The notes: generated from the sequence alone by a model not told the origin. A DNA stretch of 64,000 bases from Gemmata massiliana (GCF_901538265.1 NZ_LR593886.1:1-64000), one strand, 5' to 3'; counted from the stretch's first letter, positions 25,218 through 34,895 are shown. Program-made: numbers and translations.

Positions 25218-27068
25218 TTACCGCCAGTCGATGCTGCCGAGGGTCACGTTCCACTGCCCCTCACCCTTCTCTGTGATGATGGTCTTGGCGTTCTTCCCAT
25301 CCAGGTCGCAGACGACAAGGTGCGATTCGGTTTCCTTGTTAGCGACGTCTTCCGGTTTACCCTCGTGGACTTGGCGCCAGATGTACGCGATTTGTTTGCT
25401 GTTCGGCGCCCAGCAGTAGTTCATAATCATGCCGTTCATCGGGACGTCGTTTACTTTTGTTACCTTTTTGGTGGCAACATCGAGAATAGCCAGGTCGCGC
25501 TTCAGCGAAGAGAGCTTATCATCGTTGCCGGGTACGAACAGGTGGAAGAGCACCTGTTTGCCGTCGGGCGAAATTCGGCCGAACAGCGCCATCTGGCCCT
25601 CGTCGGTGAGCGCCTTGTGTTCGGTCCCGTCGCGGTTCATCAGGTACAGACGCGCTTGCGGTTTTTCACCACCCGTAACACACATCGTGAGGAAGAATTT
25701 CCCGTCCCGCGACCAGTCCGAGAGAATGTGATCGTGCGGTAGTTTTAGGGTGATCTTCTCTTTCGTTTTCACATTCACGATGGCGTGTGTGGCTTCTGGT
25801 GACTTCTTGTCCTGCCCGTCTATGAAGTCGCAACATACGATCTCGGTTCCGTCCGGCGACCACGCCAAAGTTTGGCCCTGGACGTCGAGGCTCGTACCAG
25901 GGTCTTTTTCTTCCAGCCCGCGAACGTGAAGGGTTGCGGTTCGCTTCTTGGCTCCGCGGGTACCGTCATCAGGCGGGAGCGGATCGGGGACCAGCACAGC
26001 AATTTGCTTCCCGTCCGGGGAGAGCATTGCGCCGCCGGCCGGGTGGTAGATCTCGCGGTTCTCGGATACCGCCTTGCTGCTTTTCCCGTCCGGGTCGCAC
26101 AGTGTGAAGATCCCCATTCGCTGCACGAGTAATTTGTTTGGCCCCTTCACAGGTTGTTTTGCCGGAGCCGCGAGTCGTGGGGCGAAAGCTACTGTGGTTG
26201 GTTGGACTGCAGGCGGGTTGATTGGGGGCGTAGGTGAGTGGGCCGCGGCTAGTGCGGCACCAAGTGCGCTGATGGCAGCGACCGCGAACAACGCGACGGG
26301 GACCAGAGTTCTGTAGGTCATGGCTTGGATCGCTCTTGAAGCGAGGGCGGTGACGGCGATCGGTACCACACCGGTCGCGTCGCTTCCCAAACGAGCCGTA
26401 GATGTCAGGACCATCCGGGGGACTTCACACGCGACCAGTTGCAGGCCACTCAGCGCGATCGCCGCAGTGATCCCAGGGGCGATCCCGCGCTTCGCCAAGC
26501 GCTCGGCCAGCATCTTCCGGGCGGTTGTGAGCCGACTGGAGAGCGTGCCTTCTGGGATTCCCAGTGCCACGGCGACCGGCGCTCGCGGTCGGTCCTCCAG
26601 ATCGCACGCGACCAGGAGATCGCGGTACTTACCGGGGAGCTTCCGCAATTCGTCGTCGAGAGCACCGCGGAGATCGCTGTCCGTGTTCGCGGGGCGCGCG
26701 ACCGGTTCCAGTAGATCCGCCGTAGTGTGCTCTCGTGCCGTGCGCCGCAATTCTGCCCGGCGTGCGTCTTTGGCTACCAGCCGTGCCACGCCGTGGAGCC
26801 AGCCCGCGACCGCGCCCGGTGGTGAGATCGACGCGGCTCTGCGTGCCAGGACCAAAAACGTGGCCTGGAACGCATCTTCCGCGATGTGCCAGTCGCGGAC
26901 GATGCGCTGACACACGCCGAACACCATCGGGCCGTGCCGGGCGACGAGGGCCGCGAACGCGGGGCCGTCCCGGTCCGTGACGAACCGATTCAGCAGATCC
27001 GCGTCCGAAGCGCCCGCGTCGCGGGTCGGGGCCAGGAGGCCCGAAACCCGTGCGGCTTGCGAAGTCAT
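25218..27068 (-). CDS. ECF sigma factor fused to membrane segment and beta-propeller
   Basis: Residues about 25-100 form sigma region 2 (VFGVCQRIVRDWHIAEDAFQ, AVAGWLHGVARLVAKDARR). Residues about 135-195 form region 4 (LRKLPGKYRDLLVACDLEDR, IPEGTLSSRLTTARKMLAE). A membrane helix lies at about 255-275. A TolB/WD40-like propeller fills the remaining half (GGAMLSPDGKQIAVLVPDPL, LAWSPDGTEIVCCDF, GRISPDGKQVLFHLF, YCWAPNSKQIAYIW). Planctomycete ECF groups with such C-terminal sensor-like domains are known. The fused domain probably controls sigma availability at the membrane. Length is 616 residues. Confidence 0.88.
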   Translation of the reverse strand: MTSQAARVSGLLAPTRDAGASDADLLNRFVTDRDGPAFAALVARHGPMVFGVCQRIVRDWHIAEDAFQATFLVLARRAASISPPGAVAGWLHGVARLVAKDARRAELRRTAREHTTADLLEPVARPANTDSDLRGALDDELRKLPGKYRDLLVACDLEDRPRAPVAVALGIPEGTLSSRLTTARKMLAERLAKRGIAPGITAAIALSGLQLVACEVPRMVLTSTARLGSDATGVVPIAVTALASRAIQAMTYRTLVPVALFAVAAISALGAALAAAHSPTPPINPPAVQPTTVAFAPRLAAPAKQPVKGPNKLLVQRMGIFTLCDPDGKSSKAVSENREIYHPAGGAMLSPDGKQIAVLVPDPLPPDDGTRGAKKRTATLHVRGLEEKDPGTSLDVQGQTLAWSPDGTEIVCCDFIDGQDKKSPEATHAIVNVKTKEKITLKLPHDHILSDWSRDGKFFLTMCVTGGEKPQARLYLMNRDGTEHKALTDEGQMALFGRISPDGKQVLFHLFVPGNDDKLSSLKRDLAILDVATKKVTKVNDVPMNGMIMNYCWAPNSKQIAYIWRQVHEGKPEDVANKETESHLVVCDLDGKNAKTIITEKGEGQWNVTLGSIDWR

Positions 27069-27242
27069 GTGTGAAAGTCCCCAGGGTGGCCGGCGTCCAC
27101 CGGCTCAACTCTACTTGGTGAGAGCCACCCGGAACCATCAGTGAGTTGGAGAAAAATTCCGGAATCGCGCCAGTAACTGGCTGGCCGCGAACACTGTTTT
27201 CACGCCGAACTTCAAATAGGTCTTTGATTTGGGAAAAGTGAA

Positions 27243-27263
27243 CCCCGCCACAAGATGGCGGGG
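27243..27263 (-). terminator. Hairpin downstream of the first DUF1559 gene
   Basis: CCCCGCCA (27243-27250) and TGGCGGGG (27256-27263) form an 8-bp perfect stem with a 5-base loop. On the minus strand it is followed by TTCACTTTTCCC, consistent with intrinsic termination of the DUF1559 gene ending at 27295. Confidence 0.7.
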
Positions 27264-27294
27264 CTCGTTGTTGCTGCGTGTTTGCTGTTGTCGC

Positions 27295-28329
27295 TTACCA
27301 GTCGCTTCCGACCATGTCCCCGCCGTTCCGTGTGCAAGCGGCCCACCACGTGGCGGCGCTCACGCCGCTGCTCACGGTGCGAACGCTCCCGTCGGCTAGA
27401 CCGACCTGGATCAGCCCGGAGTGCGGCGACGACGCTTGGCCGCGGTCGCAGATGCCGCTGGTGTTGTTGTTCCCGGGAATGCCGAAGATGGTCGGTTTGG
27501 CGTCCAGACCGATGTACCACCGGGTACCGTCGCCGCTGACCCCGCCACCGAACACCGGGGACACGCGGTCGCCCGGGTAGCTGTCGGTGTTCGGCGGGCT
27601 GCCCGTTCCGGTGAACGCACCGGAGTTGTAAATGCCGCGCAGCCACCACGAGCCGCCGGCCGAATTGGAACCGTTCTTCGGCCCCACGAGTGTCGCGGGC
27701 GTGACGCCCGGGCAGTAGGACAATTTCTCTGCGAACGCGATGGTGTTCGACGTACCGTCACTGATCCCGACGAGCGTCGTCTTCCCGTCCCAGTCGGCCG
27801 GGTTCACGCTGCTCTGGTTGAAGTTGGGGTTGCCGAACACCTGGAAATTGGGGGCGTAGCTCGCGTCGCCCGGGGTCCAGTCGGTCGCGGCGTTGGTGCC
27901 GATCGTCGCGTCCGACGGGCACTGGTACACCTTAATGCGGGTCTGGCGCAGGTACTGGGTTCCGCCCTGACCCGGGGTGTTCCACAACGGGATGACCCCG
28001 CCGCCGCCCACCGGGGTGGCTGACTTGTACACGTTGTCCTGTTCGATAAACGGGAGCAAGTGGAAGTAGAAGGGTGCGTAGTACGCGCCCCCGTACTGGA
28101 ACGCCGCCATCGGTGGCAGGCGCCCGTTCGCGTCGTGCGCGTTGTGCAGCGCCAGTGATGCCTGCTTGAGGTTGTTGCCGCACGACATGCGCGCCGCGGC
28201 CTCGCGGACCTTCTGAACCGCGGGCAGGAGCAGCCCGATGAGGATCGCGATAATTGCGATCACCACCAACAATTCAATGAGCGTGAACCCACGGGCCAAG
28301 GCCCGTGAGCGAGAGGGGGAGAGCATCAA
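27295..28329 (-). CDS. DUF1559 prepilin-type protein
   Basis: The N terminus has the type IV pilin/type II secretion pseudopilin signature: a basic leader ending in Gly, then [20 protein letters not shown], and [16 protein letters not shown] (the family E/R helix). Cleavage would be at ARG-FTLIE by a prepilin peptidase. The C-terminal part has a DUF1559 fold with [19 protein letters not shown] near the end. DUF1559 proteins are greatly expanded in Planctomycetes and probably form surface pseudopilins. A second start codon lies 3 bases inside. It is paired with a paralogue immediately upstream. Confidence 0.9.
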   Translation of the reverse strand: MMLSPSRSRALARGFTLIELLVVIAIIAILIGLLLPAVQKVREAAARMSCGNNLKQASLALHNAHDANGRLPPMAAFQYGGAYYAPFYFHLLPFIEQDNVYKSATPVGGGGVIPLWNTPGQGGTQYLRQTRIKVYQCPSDATIGTNAATDWTPGDASYAPNFQVFGNPNFNQSSVNPADWDGKTTLVGISDGTSNTIAFAEKLSYCPGVTPATLVGPKNGSNSAGGSWWLRGIYNSGAFTGTGSPPNTDSYPGDRVSPVFGGGVSGDGTRWYIGLDAKPTIFGIPGNNNTSGICDRGQASSPHSGLIQVGLADGSVRTVSSGVSAATWWAACTRNGGDMVGSDW

Positions 28330-28627
28330 AACACTCCAGAGCGAAGATGAATAAAACTGGGCGACGAGTCTTGGGCGCTGCGAGTTGAACCGACTATCTC
28401 TTGCAGTAAACCGTCAGTCAGTTGAAGTGTCAACTGAAATGGAGGTAAATTTGAAATTATGGAATCGGAAAGCTTGTGCTTTAGTACGCAGGGTACGAGA
28501 AGTGAATGGGAAATGAGATCGATCAAGGCCGATTAATCGAGGATAACTCAACACAATATAGACAACGAGGCCCGGTCGGGGATGATCCGATCGGGCCTCG
28601 TCATTTGAAGATTCTGTTCGGGCCTTA
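28330..28627. other. AT-richer intergenic region between two DUF1559 genes
   Basis: No gene is seen in these bases. The part next to 28330 should hold the promoter of the downstream DUF1559 gene. The part near 28565-28601 holds the terminator of the upstream one. Base composition is noticeably more AT-rich than neighbouring coding DNA. Confidence 0.5.
28565..28601 (-). terminator. 15-bp hairpin terminator
   Basis: Arms 28565-28579 and 28587-28601 pair over 15 positions with one G.U-type mismatch, around a 7-base loop. It lies just after the stop of the second DUF1559 gene. Its outer stem ACGAGGCCCG recurs in the terminator at 52278-52320. Confidence 0.75.
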
Positions 28628-29599
28628 TTATTCAAGCGAGACAACGATACTACGGTTGTAAGCGAGGAGCGCCTGGAAGACGGCGCAGTCGTTCATGCTG
28701 GATGAGCCGGTGTAGCCGTAGGCGAAGTTCCGGACGGACCCGTCGGCGAACAGCACCGGTGATCCGCTGGTGTGCGGCCCACCGAAGTGGTTCTCGTCCA
28801 CGTTCGGGTCGTCTTTCACGTAGCCCTTATTGTTACTCGATCCGCTCCCACCCGAGTCCGCCCACCGCATGTGGTCGAACCCCGGGTAGCTCGTGGTCAG
28901 GGACGTGGTCGCGTAGCCGGCGTCCTGGTTCACGAGGCCACCGGGGTAGCTCGCGGGGCGCAGGGATTTGTGTGCGATGTGGATCGTGTTCGAGGTTCCG
29001 GCGCCGCCGGTAACTGCCGTCAGGGTGACTCCGACCGCGCGGGCACCGAGCGTGTACGTGTCCAATAAGCCGTTGAGACCGTCTGTGGTGATGTAGCTGT
29101 TCAGCGACCCGCTCCGGATGCCGCCGTGGTACGCACCGGCGTAGTCGATGCGCGGCCCGGCTTCCGCCCCGCGCCGGCTCGGGCACAGGAAGATGGGGAC
29201 CGTCATGGTCGAGTTCACCTGCTTGGATGCGGTGATGTACGCGGGCGCGGCAGCCGCGTAACCGCTCGCCAGATCGGTGTTGTAGGCGGTCTGGAACAGC
29301 GGCCACACCAGGTTGTACACGTTACCCTGTTCGATGTACGGCAGGATGCGAACAGGCCAACTGATGCCCTGCGTGGTCCCCTCAACGGGGAACCCGTTGC
29401 TCGCGTCGTGGTAGGAGTGCATCGCGAGCCCGATTTGCTTCATGTTGTTCTGACACTTCGTCTTGGCCGCGGCCTCGCGGACCTTCTGGACGGCAGGGAG
29501 GAGCAGCCCGATCAGGATGGCAATAATCGCAATCACGACCAACAGTTCGATCAGCGTGAACGCACGCGAAACGGGAGAACGGGAGCGGGACGAACGCAT
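28628..29599 (-). CDS. DUF1559 prepilin-type protein (paralogue)
   Basis: This has the same architecture as its neighbour: basic leader [13 protein letters not shown], cleavage site before [20 protein letters not shown], then [20 protein letters not shown]. The C-terminal DUF1559 part includes [22 protein letters not shown] 29599 (323 residues) is chosen because GAGG lies just upstream and the leader has a normal length; an upstream in-frame codon at 29662 would give an over-long leader. An AT-rich promoter region separates it from the divergent iron-permease-like gene. Confidence 0.88.
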   Translation of the reverse strand: MRSSRSRSPVSRAFTLIELLVVIAIIAILIGLLLPAVQKVREAAAKTKCQNNMKQIGLAMHSYHDASNGFPVEGTTQGISWPVRILPYIEQGNVYNLVWPLFQTAYNTDLASGYAAAAPAYITASKQVNSTMTVPIFLCPSRRGAEAGPRIDYAGAYHGGIRSGSLNSYITTDGLNGLLDTYTLGARAVGVTLTAVTGGAGTSNTIHIAHKSLRPASYPGGLVNQDAGYATTSLTTSYPGFDHMRWADSGGSGSSNNKGYVKDDPNVDENHFGGPHTSGSPVLFADGSVRNFAYGYTGSSSMNDCAVFQALLAYNRSIVVSLE

Positions 29600-29802
29600 T
29601 CGGAACCTCGGCACGGGAGAATAACGGGCGGACAACCGGAGTGCGGTATGGCTAAGAAGCACTCCGCAATTGATTCTATCAATTTATATCAGGAAAGTGT
29701 CAAATTTTCTAGGATTGTTCTATCTGCAATATTTATGACAATCGTGATGGTACGCGGTTTGCTTCACTGATACCGGAGTTGGTCCGGGTCGCGAGGTGCA
29801 AA

Positions 29803-30372
29803 ATGGCCGCGAAGGGTGGGTGGCTCGAACGCGCGTCCGGGTACGCGACGAAGTGGACGGGCAGTTCCGTTGCCTTTGGTCTCGCTGCGGGCACGATTCT
29901 CGTCTGGGCGGTCACGGGTCCGGTGTTCAATTTCTCGGACACCTGGCAGTTAGTCATTAATACCGGTACCACCATCGTGACCTTTCTGATGGTGTTCCTA
30001 ATTCAGCGCGCCCAGAACAAGGACTCGCACGCGATTCACCTGAAATTAAACGAAATCGTCGCGGCTCTGCCGTGTACGAGTAACCGACTCATTAGCGCCG
30101 AAGAGTTGTCCGAGGAAGAGGTCAGGATACTGAGTGACCACTTTCACAAACTGGTGGAACTCGCGAAGCGTGATTCTGATCTGAAGCAATCACATTCGAT
30201 TGAGGACGCAGAAGCCGATCACGTGCGGAAGCTGGAGCGAAATGAGCCGGCTGGTGAAGTGAATGGTGAGCCACACAAGAAACGCCGGCGCAGGCGGAGG
30301 CGCCACAAGAAGTCTGGTGGTTCGCTCGCGCCGCTGAACCTGAACGGTCAGCACCCAACGAAACCGACGTGA
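29803..30372 (+). CDS. Low-affinity iron permease-family small membrane protein
   Basis: The core [20 protein letters not shown] and [20 protein letters not shown] is the signature of the low-affinity iron permease family (related to yeast Fet4), here with two transmembrane helices ([20 protein letters not shown] and the [12 protein letters not shown] segment). The C terminus is highly basic ([15 protein letters not shown]), a tail not usual for the family. ATG 29803 follows GAGG by 7 bases; a TTG 8 codons upstream is less likely. Transport function is unproven for the bacterial small forms. It converges with ruvB 6 bases away. Confidence 0.75.
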   Translation: MAAKGGWLERASGYATKWTGSSVAFGLAAGTILVWAVTGPVFNFSDTWQLVINTGTTIVTFLMVFLIQRAQNKDSHAIHLKLNEIVAALPCTSNRLISAEELSEEEVRILSDHFHKLVELAKRDSDLKQSHSIEDAEADHVRKLERNEPAGEVNGEPHKKRRRRRRRHKKSGGSLAPLNLNGQHPTKPT

Positions 30373-30378
30373 ACGGCA

Positions 30379-31422
30379 TCAATCAAACAGTGATCCGCCC
30401 TGTTTGTCTTCAGTTTTCGGCTTGGACGCTAACTTACCCAGCGCGATGTAAGCACGTGGCATCGCGACGCGACCACGTGGTGATCGTGTGATGTACTGCT
30501 CACGAAGCAGGTATGGCTCGATTTCGTCGGCGAGTGTGTCTGAGGCGAGGTTGATCGTCGCTGCGAGCGCTTCCACGCCGGTCGGTCCGCCGGCGTAAAG
30601 GTCGATCAGTGTTTCCAAATATTTACGGTCGTTCTTATCCAAACCATCGCGATCCACTTCGGCCATGTCGAGTGCGGCCCGTGCGATCGGCTCAGTGATG
30701 GGGCCGTCGTGTTCTGCTGCGGAGTAATTGCGCGTCCAGTGTAACCGCGAGTTCGCAACGCGCGGGGTTCCGCGGCTGCGGCGTGCGAGTTCGTGTGCGG
30801 CTTCTGGTGTGATAGGTGTGTTCAGTTTCGCGGCATTTACGCGAACGATCGTGGCCAGTTCCTCGACGCTGTAGAACTCCAAGTGTTCGTGCATCTTGAA
30901 TCGGTCGCGCATCGGGCCGGAGAGCATCCCGCTTCGGGTGGTGGCGCCGATCAAGGTGAAGCGCTTCAGGTTCATCGAGATCGTCCGGGCGCTCATACCC
31001 TCGCCGAGCACGATATCGATGCGGAAGTCCTCCATCGCGGGGTAGATGAACTCTTCCACGATGCGCGGCATACGGTGGATTTCGTCGATGAACAGCACCG
31101 AACCTTCGTCGAGGTTGGTGAGGAACGGGAGCAGATCCGCGGGTTTCGAGAGCGCGGGGCCGCTCGTTAACTGGATTGACGTGCCGAGTTCGTTCGGCAG
31201 CACAGTGGCGAACGTGGTTTTGCCCAGACCGGGCGGTCCGTCGAACAGGATGTGCCCGAGCGGTTCGTTGAGCTTTTTGGACGCACGGACTGCGATCTCC
31301 AGACGCTCCGCGACCTTCCGCTGGCCGATCACTTCCTTCAGCAGCTTCGGCCGCAGGGCGGCGTCGTGTTTGTTGGAATCGTCCGGGTTCGAGTTGGAGC
31401 CGATTACTTTCTCGCGCGCCAT
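30379..31422 (-). CDS. ruvB: Holliday junction branch migration ATPase RuvB
   Basis: RuvB is the hexameric AAA+ motor that drives branch migration with RuvA. It has the family start ALRPKLLKEVIGQRKVAERL, Walker A DGPPGLGKTTFATVL, Walker B VLFIDEIHRMPRIVEEFIYP, the IGATTRSGMLSGPMRDRF segment and sensor 2 GTPRVANSRLHWTRNY. The winged-helix C terminus includes GGPTGVEALAATINLA and PYLLREQYITRSPRGRVA. ATG 31422 gives 347 residues. It lies in a ruvC-ruvA-TIGR03067-ruvB array on the minus strand. Confidence 0.95.
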   Translation of the reverse strand: MAREKVIGSNSNPDDSNKHDAALRPKLLKEVIGQRKVAERLEIAVRASKKLNEPLGHILFDGPPGLGKTTFATVLPNELGTSIQLTSGPALSKPADLLPFLTNLDEGSVLFIDEIHRMPRIVEEFIYPAMEDFRIDIVLGEGMSARTISMNLKRFTLIGATTRSGMLSGPMRDRFKMHEHLEFYSVEELATIVRVNAAKLNTPITPEAAHELARRSRGTPRVANSRLHWTRNYSAAEHDGPITEPIARAALDMAEVDRDGLDKNDRKYLETLIDLYAGGPTGVEALAATINLASDTLADEIEPYLLREQYITRSPRGRVAMPRAYIALGKLASKPKTEDKQGGSLFD

Positions 31423-31475
31423 CGGTTGGGTTCCTGTGCTGTTCGTTTTTGCGTCCGCTCTGGGCAGGCCGCTCG

Positions 31476-31907
31476 TTATTTCTTTTCGCGCTTGAACGTC
31501 AGGAGCATCAGCGGGGTTTTCGCCTTTGCGTCGAACGCGGTGGGTCGGTCGGGCTTCTCGGAGTTGAGGCACAACACGACCGTGTCGTCCTTCAGTTCGT
31601 AAATGCCCGGCAACATGCGCCCCTTGAACGGCCCCTTCTCGCGCGTGGTGAGATCGATGTGTTTTGGCTTTTGGGTCGCATCGACCTTGATTGTGCCTTT
31701 GTCGGAGTTTTCGCCGAAGTCGATGACGTACTTGTCATCCGTGACGATCAGTTTCATCCCCTTGAAGTCTTCCTTGTGGTCGCGCCCGCCGAGCTTCGCC
31801 TCTTCAATGAGCCATGTTCCCTGAAGTGCTTTCAGATCGCCTTCCGGCTCCGCGGTGTGGGCGCTTGAAGTGAGCAACAGGAAGAGGGCTGCCAGGATTT
31901 GAAGCAT
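31476..31907 (-). CDS. TIGR03067-type secreted protein inside the ruv cluster
   Basis: The 143-residue product has a signal peptide (MLQILAALFLLLTSSAHTA) and a lipocalin-like beta-barrel typical of TIGR03067. Family segments are LKALQGTWLIEEAKLGG, KLIVTDDKYVIDFGENSDKG, KHIDLTTREKGPFKGRMLPG and GIYELKDDTVVLCLNSEKPD. TIGR03067 proteins are abundant in Planctomycetes with unknown function. The gene lies 4 bases after ruvA and 53 bases before ruvB on the same strand, so it is probably co-transcribed with the DNA repair genes although its product is exported. Confidence 0.85.
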   Translation of the reverse strand: MLQILAALFLLLTSSAHTAEPEGDLKALQGTWLIEEAKLGGRDHKEDFKGMKLIVTDDKYVIDFGENSDKGTIKVDATQKPKHIDLTTREKGPFKGRMLPGIYELKDDTVVLCLNSEKPDRPTAFDAKAKTPLMLLTFKREKK

Positions 31908-31911
31908 CGTC

Positions 31912-32631
31912 TCAGCCCTTTTGTTGCGTGAAGATGATTGCGAATGCGTCTTGCAGTGAACGGAACGACTTGCCGGACATCAGGAGGTCGTCGAGCTTCG
32001 CGCGTGCTTCGATGGGGTTGAGTCCCAAGCCCATCAACGCGAGGTAGATGTCCTCAATGAGTTGGCCGTCGGCCGCGGTCACGAGCGGTTCCGTTGCGGG
32101 TGCCTCCGCGGTGCTAGCGCTGGCTTTTTTGGTTGTTTTGCCCTTCTTTTCGACGACCGCGTCCGGTGTTGCTGTTTCAGGGGCCGGTGCGGGCGAGTTC
32201 ATCACCGCGAACTTGGTCACCTTTCGCTTTAGCGTGGTGACGATCTGCTCCGCGGTTGTTGGCCCGATGCCGGGAAGCGACGAGAGCCATTTTGCGTCCT
32301 GGCGGCTGATCGCGTCGGCGATGGTTTTGATGGGGAACGCCATCGCCTTGAGCGCCTTCTTCACACCGATCTTTTCGACGGTGCAGAACAGGTCGAAAAA
32401 ATCCAGTTCCGCCTCGCTGATGAAACCAATGCGCCGCGGAACGAACCGGCTCCCGACGGAGTTGCCTTCCAGGTATTCCGTGACGTGGAACGTGATCTCC
32501 TGACCGACGCGCATCTGAATCTGCCGACGAACCGCTTCGGACACCATCACCTGATACTCGAACGCGCCGATTTGCAGCCGGGCCTCTTCGTCGAGAACGC
32601 GCGTCAACAGGCCCGTCATTTTGGTAATCAT
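31912..32631 (-). CDS. ruvA: Holliday junction DNA-binding protein RuvA
   Basis: RuvA binds four-way junctions and recruits RuvB. The N-terminal OB-fold (MITKMTGLLTRVLDEEARLQ, HVTEYLEGNS) leads to tandem helix-hairpin-helix motifs (DLFCTVEKIGVKKALKAM, LSSLPGIGPTTAEQIVTTLK), a linker of about 50 residues rich in Ala/Thr/Lys and the small domain III that contacts RuvB (DIYLALMGLGLNPIEARAKL). At 239 residues it is longer than the usual 200 because of the linker. The start overlaps the ruvC stop by 4 bases (ATGA type). Confidence 0.93.
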   Translation of the reverse strand: MITKMTGLLTRVLDEEARLQIGAFEYQVMVSEAVRRQIQMRVGQEITFHVTEYLEGNSVGSRFVPRRIGFISEAELDFFDLFCTVEKIGVKKALKAMAFPIKTIADAISRQDAKWLSSLPGIGPTTAEQIVTTLKRKVTKFAVMNSPAPAPETATPDAVVEKKGKTTKKASASTAEAPATEPLVTAADGQLIEDIYLALMGLGLNPIEARAKLDDLLMSGKSFRSLQDAFAIIFTQQKG

Positions 32632-33275
32632 TGCGGTTCGTCCTCGATCAGAGAGCCTTCGCTGCTCGGTTCCAGGTCTTCGTCGGGGGCGTTGCCGAGT
32701 AGAGCCTGCATGTTGACGCCGGTGAAAGTGGCTCCGCGTGCGCCGCCCATGATTCCGCTACCGGTCGCGAAGTAGTGGCAGAGGGCGATACCGAGCGCGT
32801 CGGCCACGTCGTGCGGTTCGGGCGGACCGGCGAGGTTGAGTTCGCGTGCGACCGCGTACTGCATCTGTTCTTTGCTCGCGCGCCCGCTGCCCGTCACGAG
32901 TTTCTTCACCTTGGTGGCCGCGTAGCTCGTTACAGGAACATTTCGCTGGGCGCCCGCGAGGAAGTACACGCCGCGGGCGTGGGCCATGAGGATCGCGGTT
33001 CGTGGGTGTTCGTAGTGAGCGTAGAGCTGCTCAACGGCCATTCCGGACGGCTTCCACTCGTCGAGCACCTCACACAACCCATCGTAAAGGGCTTTGACGC
33101 GCCGTGCCATGTCGGAAGGATCGCGCCCTTCGGCAGAACGGATAACACCGGCATCTACGACACGCGGACCGCGGTCGGTCACTTCGAGGACGCCGTAGCC
33201 GGTCGTTTGTAAGCCCGGATCGAGGCCGAGGATACGGCGCGGGACGGGGGGAACGGGGGTGGAAGGCGTGGTCAT
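32628..33275 (-). CDS. ruvC: Crossover junction endodeoxyribonuclease RuvC
   Basis: RuvC is the dimeric resolvase that cuts Holliday junctions. The catalytic acidic residues are visible: Asp in RILGLDPGLQTTGYGVLE, Glu in MAVEQLYAHYEHPRTA, and the two aspartates of PHDVADALGIALCH. The KKLVTGSGRASKEQMQYAV segment is also typical. At 215 residues it has a C-terminal tail of about 40 residues beyond the usual end (acidic, GNAPDEDLEPSSEGSLIEDE). It overlaps ruvA by 4 bases. Confidence 0.95.
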   Translation of the reverse strand: MTTPSTPVPPVPRRILGLDPGLQTTGYGVLEVTDRGPRVVDAGVIRSAEGRDPSDMARRVKALYDGLCEVLDEWKPSGMAVEQLYAHYEHPRTAILMAHARGVYFLAGAQRNVPVTSYAATKVKKLVTGSGRASKEQMQYAVARELNLAGPPEPHDVADALGIALCHYFATGSGIMGGARGATFTGVNMQALLGNAPDEDLEPSSEGSLIEDEPQ

Positions 33276-33365
33276 GGGAACGGCCTTAGCGCGGAAGGAT
33301 GCCCCGCAAATAGCCGAGAATGCGATTTCCCGGAATGTCAGAGCGATCCTTTCCGCGCGGTCGCG

Positions 33366-34895
33366 TTATCCGACGCGCCATGTCGTACCGCCGGGCCGGT
33401 CTTCGAGGGTGACGCCGAGTTCGCCGAGCCGCTTCCGAATCAGGTCCGTTTGGTCGAACAGCGGTTTCTTCAGCGGGTTGTCCTTTGCGGCTTCCTTCGC
33501 GGTCGCGCGCAGGTTATTCCGCAGATCGAGGAGCAACTGCATGAGGCCGGAAACAAGGGTGCTGTCTTCGCCGAGTGATTGTTTTGCTGGTGGCTCCCAG
33601 AAGAGTCCGAGGATTGTGCCCATCGTGCGGAGAGCGATCCCTCCCTCGGTGAAATCCACGAACTGTTGTCCTTTTCGCTTCTCGGGGTGTTCTTCGTAGC
33701 CTTCCCGATCTGCGTGCCGGTTCAACTCGTTCAAGAGTTGATAAAGAAAGCCGATTGCGTTACCTGTGTTAAAATCCTCGTCTAATGCTCCGCAAAAACT
33801 TTCAAACCAATTTCCTCCCTCGGTTCGACGATTGTACAGTTTGCTGAAAGCTTCTTGTGTCTCGGGTGCCTTGATGGAGTAGAAGTTTACGCCCGTGTAG
33901 CGTTCGTATCTCTCGAAGAAGCGATAGAAGCCTTGTAGTGACCGTGCGATCTCGTCGAGTCGTTCTTCGCTGTACTCGATTGGGCTGCGGTAGTGTGTGC
34001 TGAGGAGCAGGAATCGCACAGTTTCGGCGGTGTGTTTCTTCAACAGGTCGGCGATATTCACGACATTACCGACCGAGCCGGCCATCTTCGCCGAACCCAT
34101 CTTTAGCAGCCCGTTGTGCATCCAGAAGTGCGCAAAGGGCTTGTCGGTCCAGCTCTCGCTTTGGGCCAGTTCGTTCTCGTGGTGAGGGAACTGGAGGTCC
34201 AGCCCGCCGCCGTGGATGTCGAGTGTTTCGCCGAGTTCTTTGATTGCCATGCAGGTGCATTCGATGTGCCACCCGGGGCGCCCGCGACCGCACTTGAACG
34301 GGCTCTCGAACTGCACTTCCTTCGGCTCGCCGGGCTTTGACTTCCAGAGTGCGAAGTCGCCGGGGTTGCGCTTCTTGGGGTTCGGTTCGAGGCGCGCACC
34401 CGCTTCCATTTGCTCCGGGTCGCGATTCGAGAGTTTGCCGTAGTCGGCGTCTTTCGCCACGTCGAAGTAAACGCCGTCGTCCACCTCGTAGGCGTAGTCT
34501 TTCTTGATGAGCGCCTGAATGACCTCGATCATCCCGCCGATGTGGTCGGTCGCCTTCGGGAAGTGATCGATGCCCGTGACGTTCAGCGATTTGAGGCACG
34601 CGAAGTAGTCTTCCGTCATCTTCGCGGACAGTTCTGGCACCGTGGTGTTCAGTTCCTTCGCGCGGTTGATGAGTTTGTCGTCCACATCCGTGATGTTGAC
34701 GATCCACTTCACCTTGTAGCCGAGGTACGTGAGGTAGCGCTTCACCGTGTCGAAGATGACCGGGCCGACCATGTGCCCGATGTGGCTCGGCTTGTAGACC
34801 GTTGGCCCGCAGACGTACATCGTGACCGTGTCGCCCGGTTTCTTGTGGAACGGCTCCTTCTTGCGAGTGAGCGTCGAGTACACCTGAAGCGCCAT
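33366..34895 (-). CDS. cysS: Cysteinyl-tRNA synthetase
   Basis: This class I aminoacyl-tRNA synthetase charges tRNA-Cys. The zinc-binding cysteine is in MYVCGPTVYKPSHIGHM, the HIGH-type motif is SHIGH, and further zinc ligands lie in HIECTCMAIKELG and the LDLQFPHHENELAQSES segment. The KMSKS motif is replaced by KMAGS (GSAKMAGSVGNVVNI). ATG 34895 gives 509 residues; the start at 34922 would add nine residues. It is longer than the approximately 460-residue E. coli enzyme, with extra sequence in the C-terminal half. Confidence 0.93.
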   Translation of the reverse strand: MALQVYSTLTRKKEPFHKKPGDTVTMYVCGPTVYKPSHIGHMVGPVIFDTVKRYLTYLGYKVKWIVNITDVDDKLINRAKELNTTVPELSAKMTEDYFACLKSLNVTGIDHFPKATDHIGGMIEVIQALIKKDYAYEVDDGVYFDVAKDADYGKLSNRDPEQMEAGARLEPNPKKRNPGDFALWKSKPGEPKEVQFESPFKCGRGRPGWHIECTCMAIKELGETLDIHGGGLDLQFPHHENELAQSESWTDKPFAHFWMHNGLLKMGSAKMAGSVGNVVNIADLLKKHTAETVRFLLLSTHYRSPIEYSEERLDEIARSLQGFYRFFERYERYTGVNFYSIKAPETQEAFSKLYNRRTEGGNWFESFCGALDEDFNTGNAIGFLYQLLNELNRHADREGYEEHPEKRKGQQFVDFTEGGIALRTMGTILGLFWEPPAKQSLGEDSTLVSGLMQLLLDLRNNLRATAKEAAKDNPLKKPLFDQTDLIRKRLGELGVTLEDRPGGTTWRVG

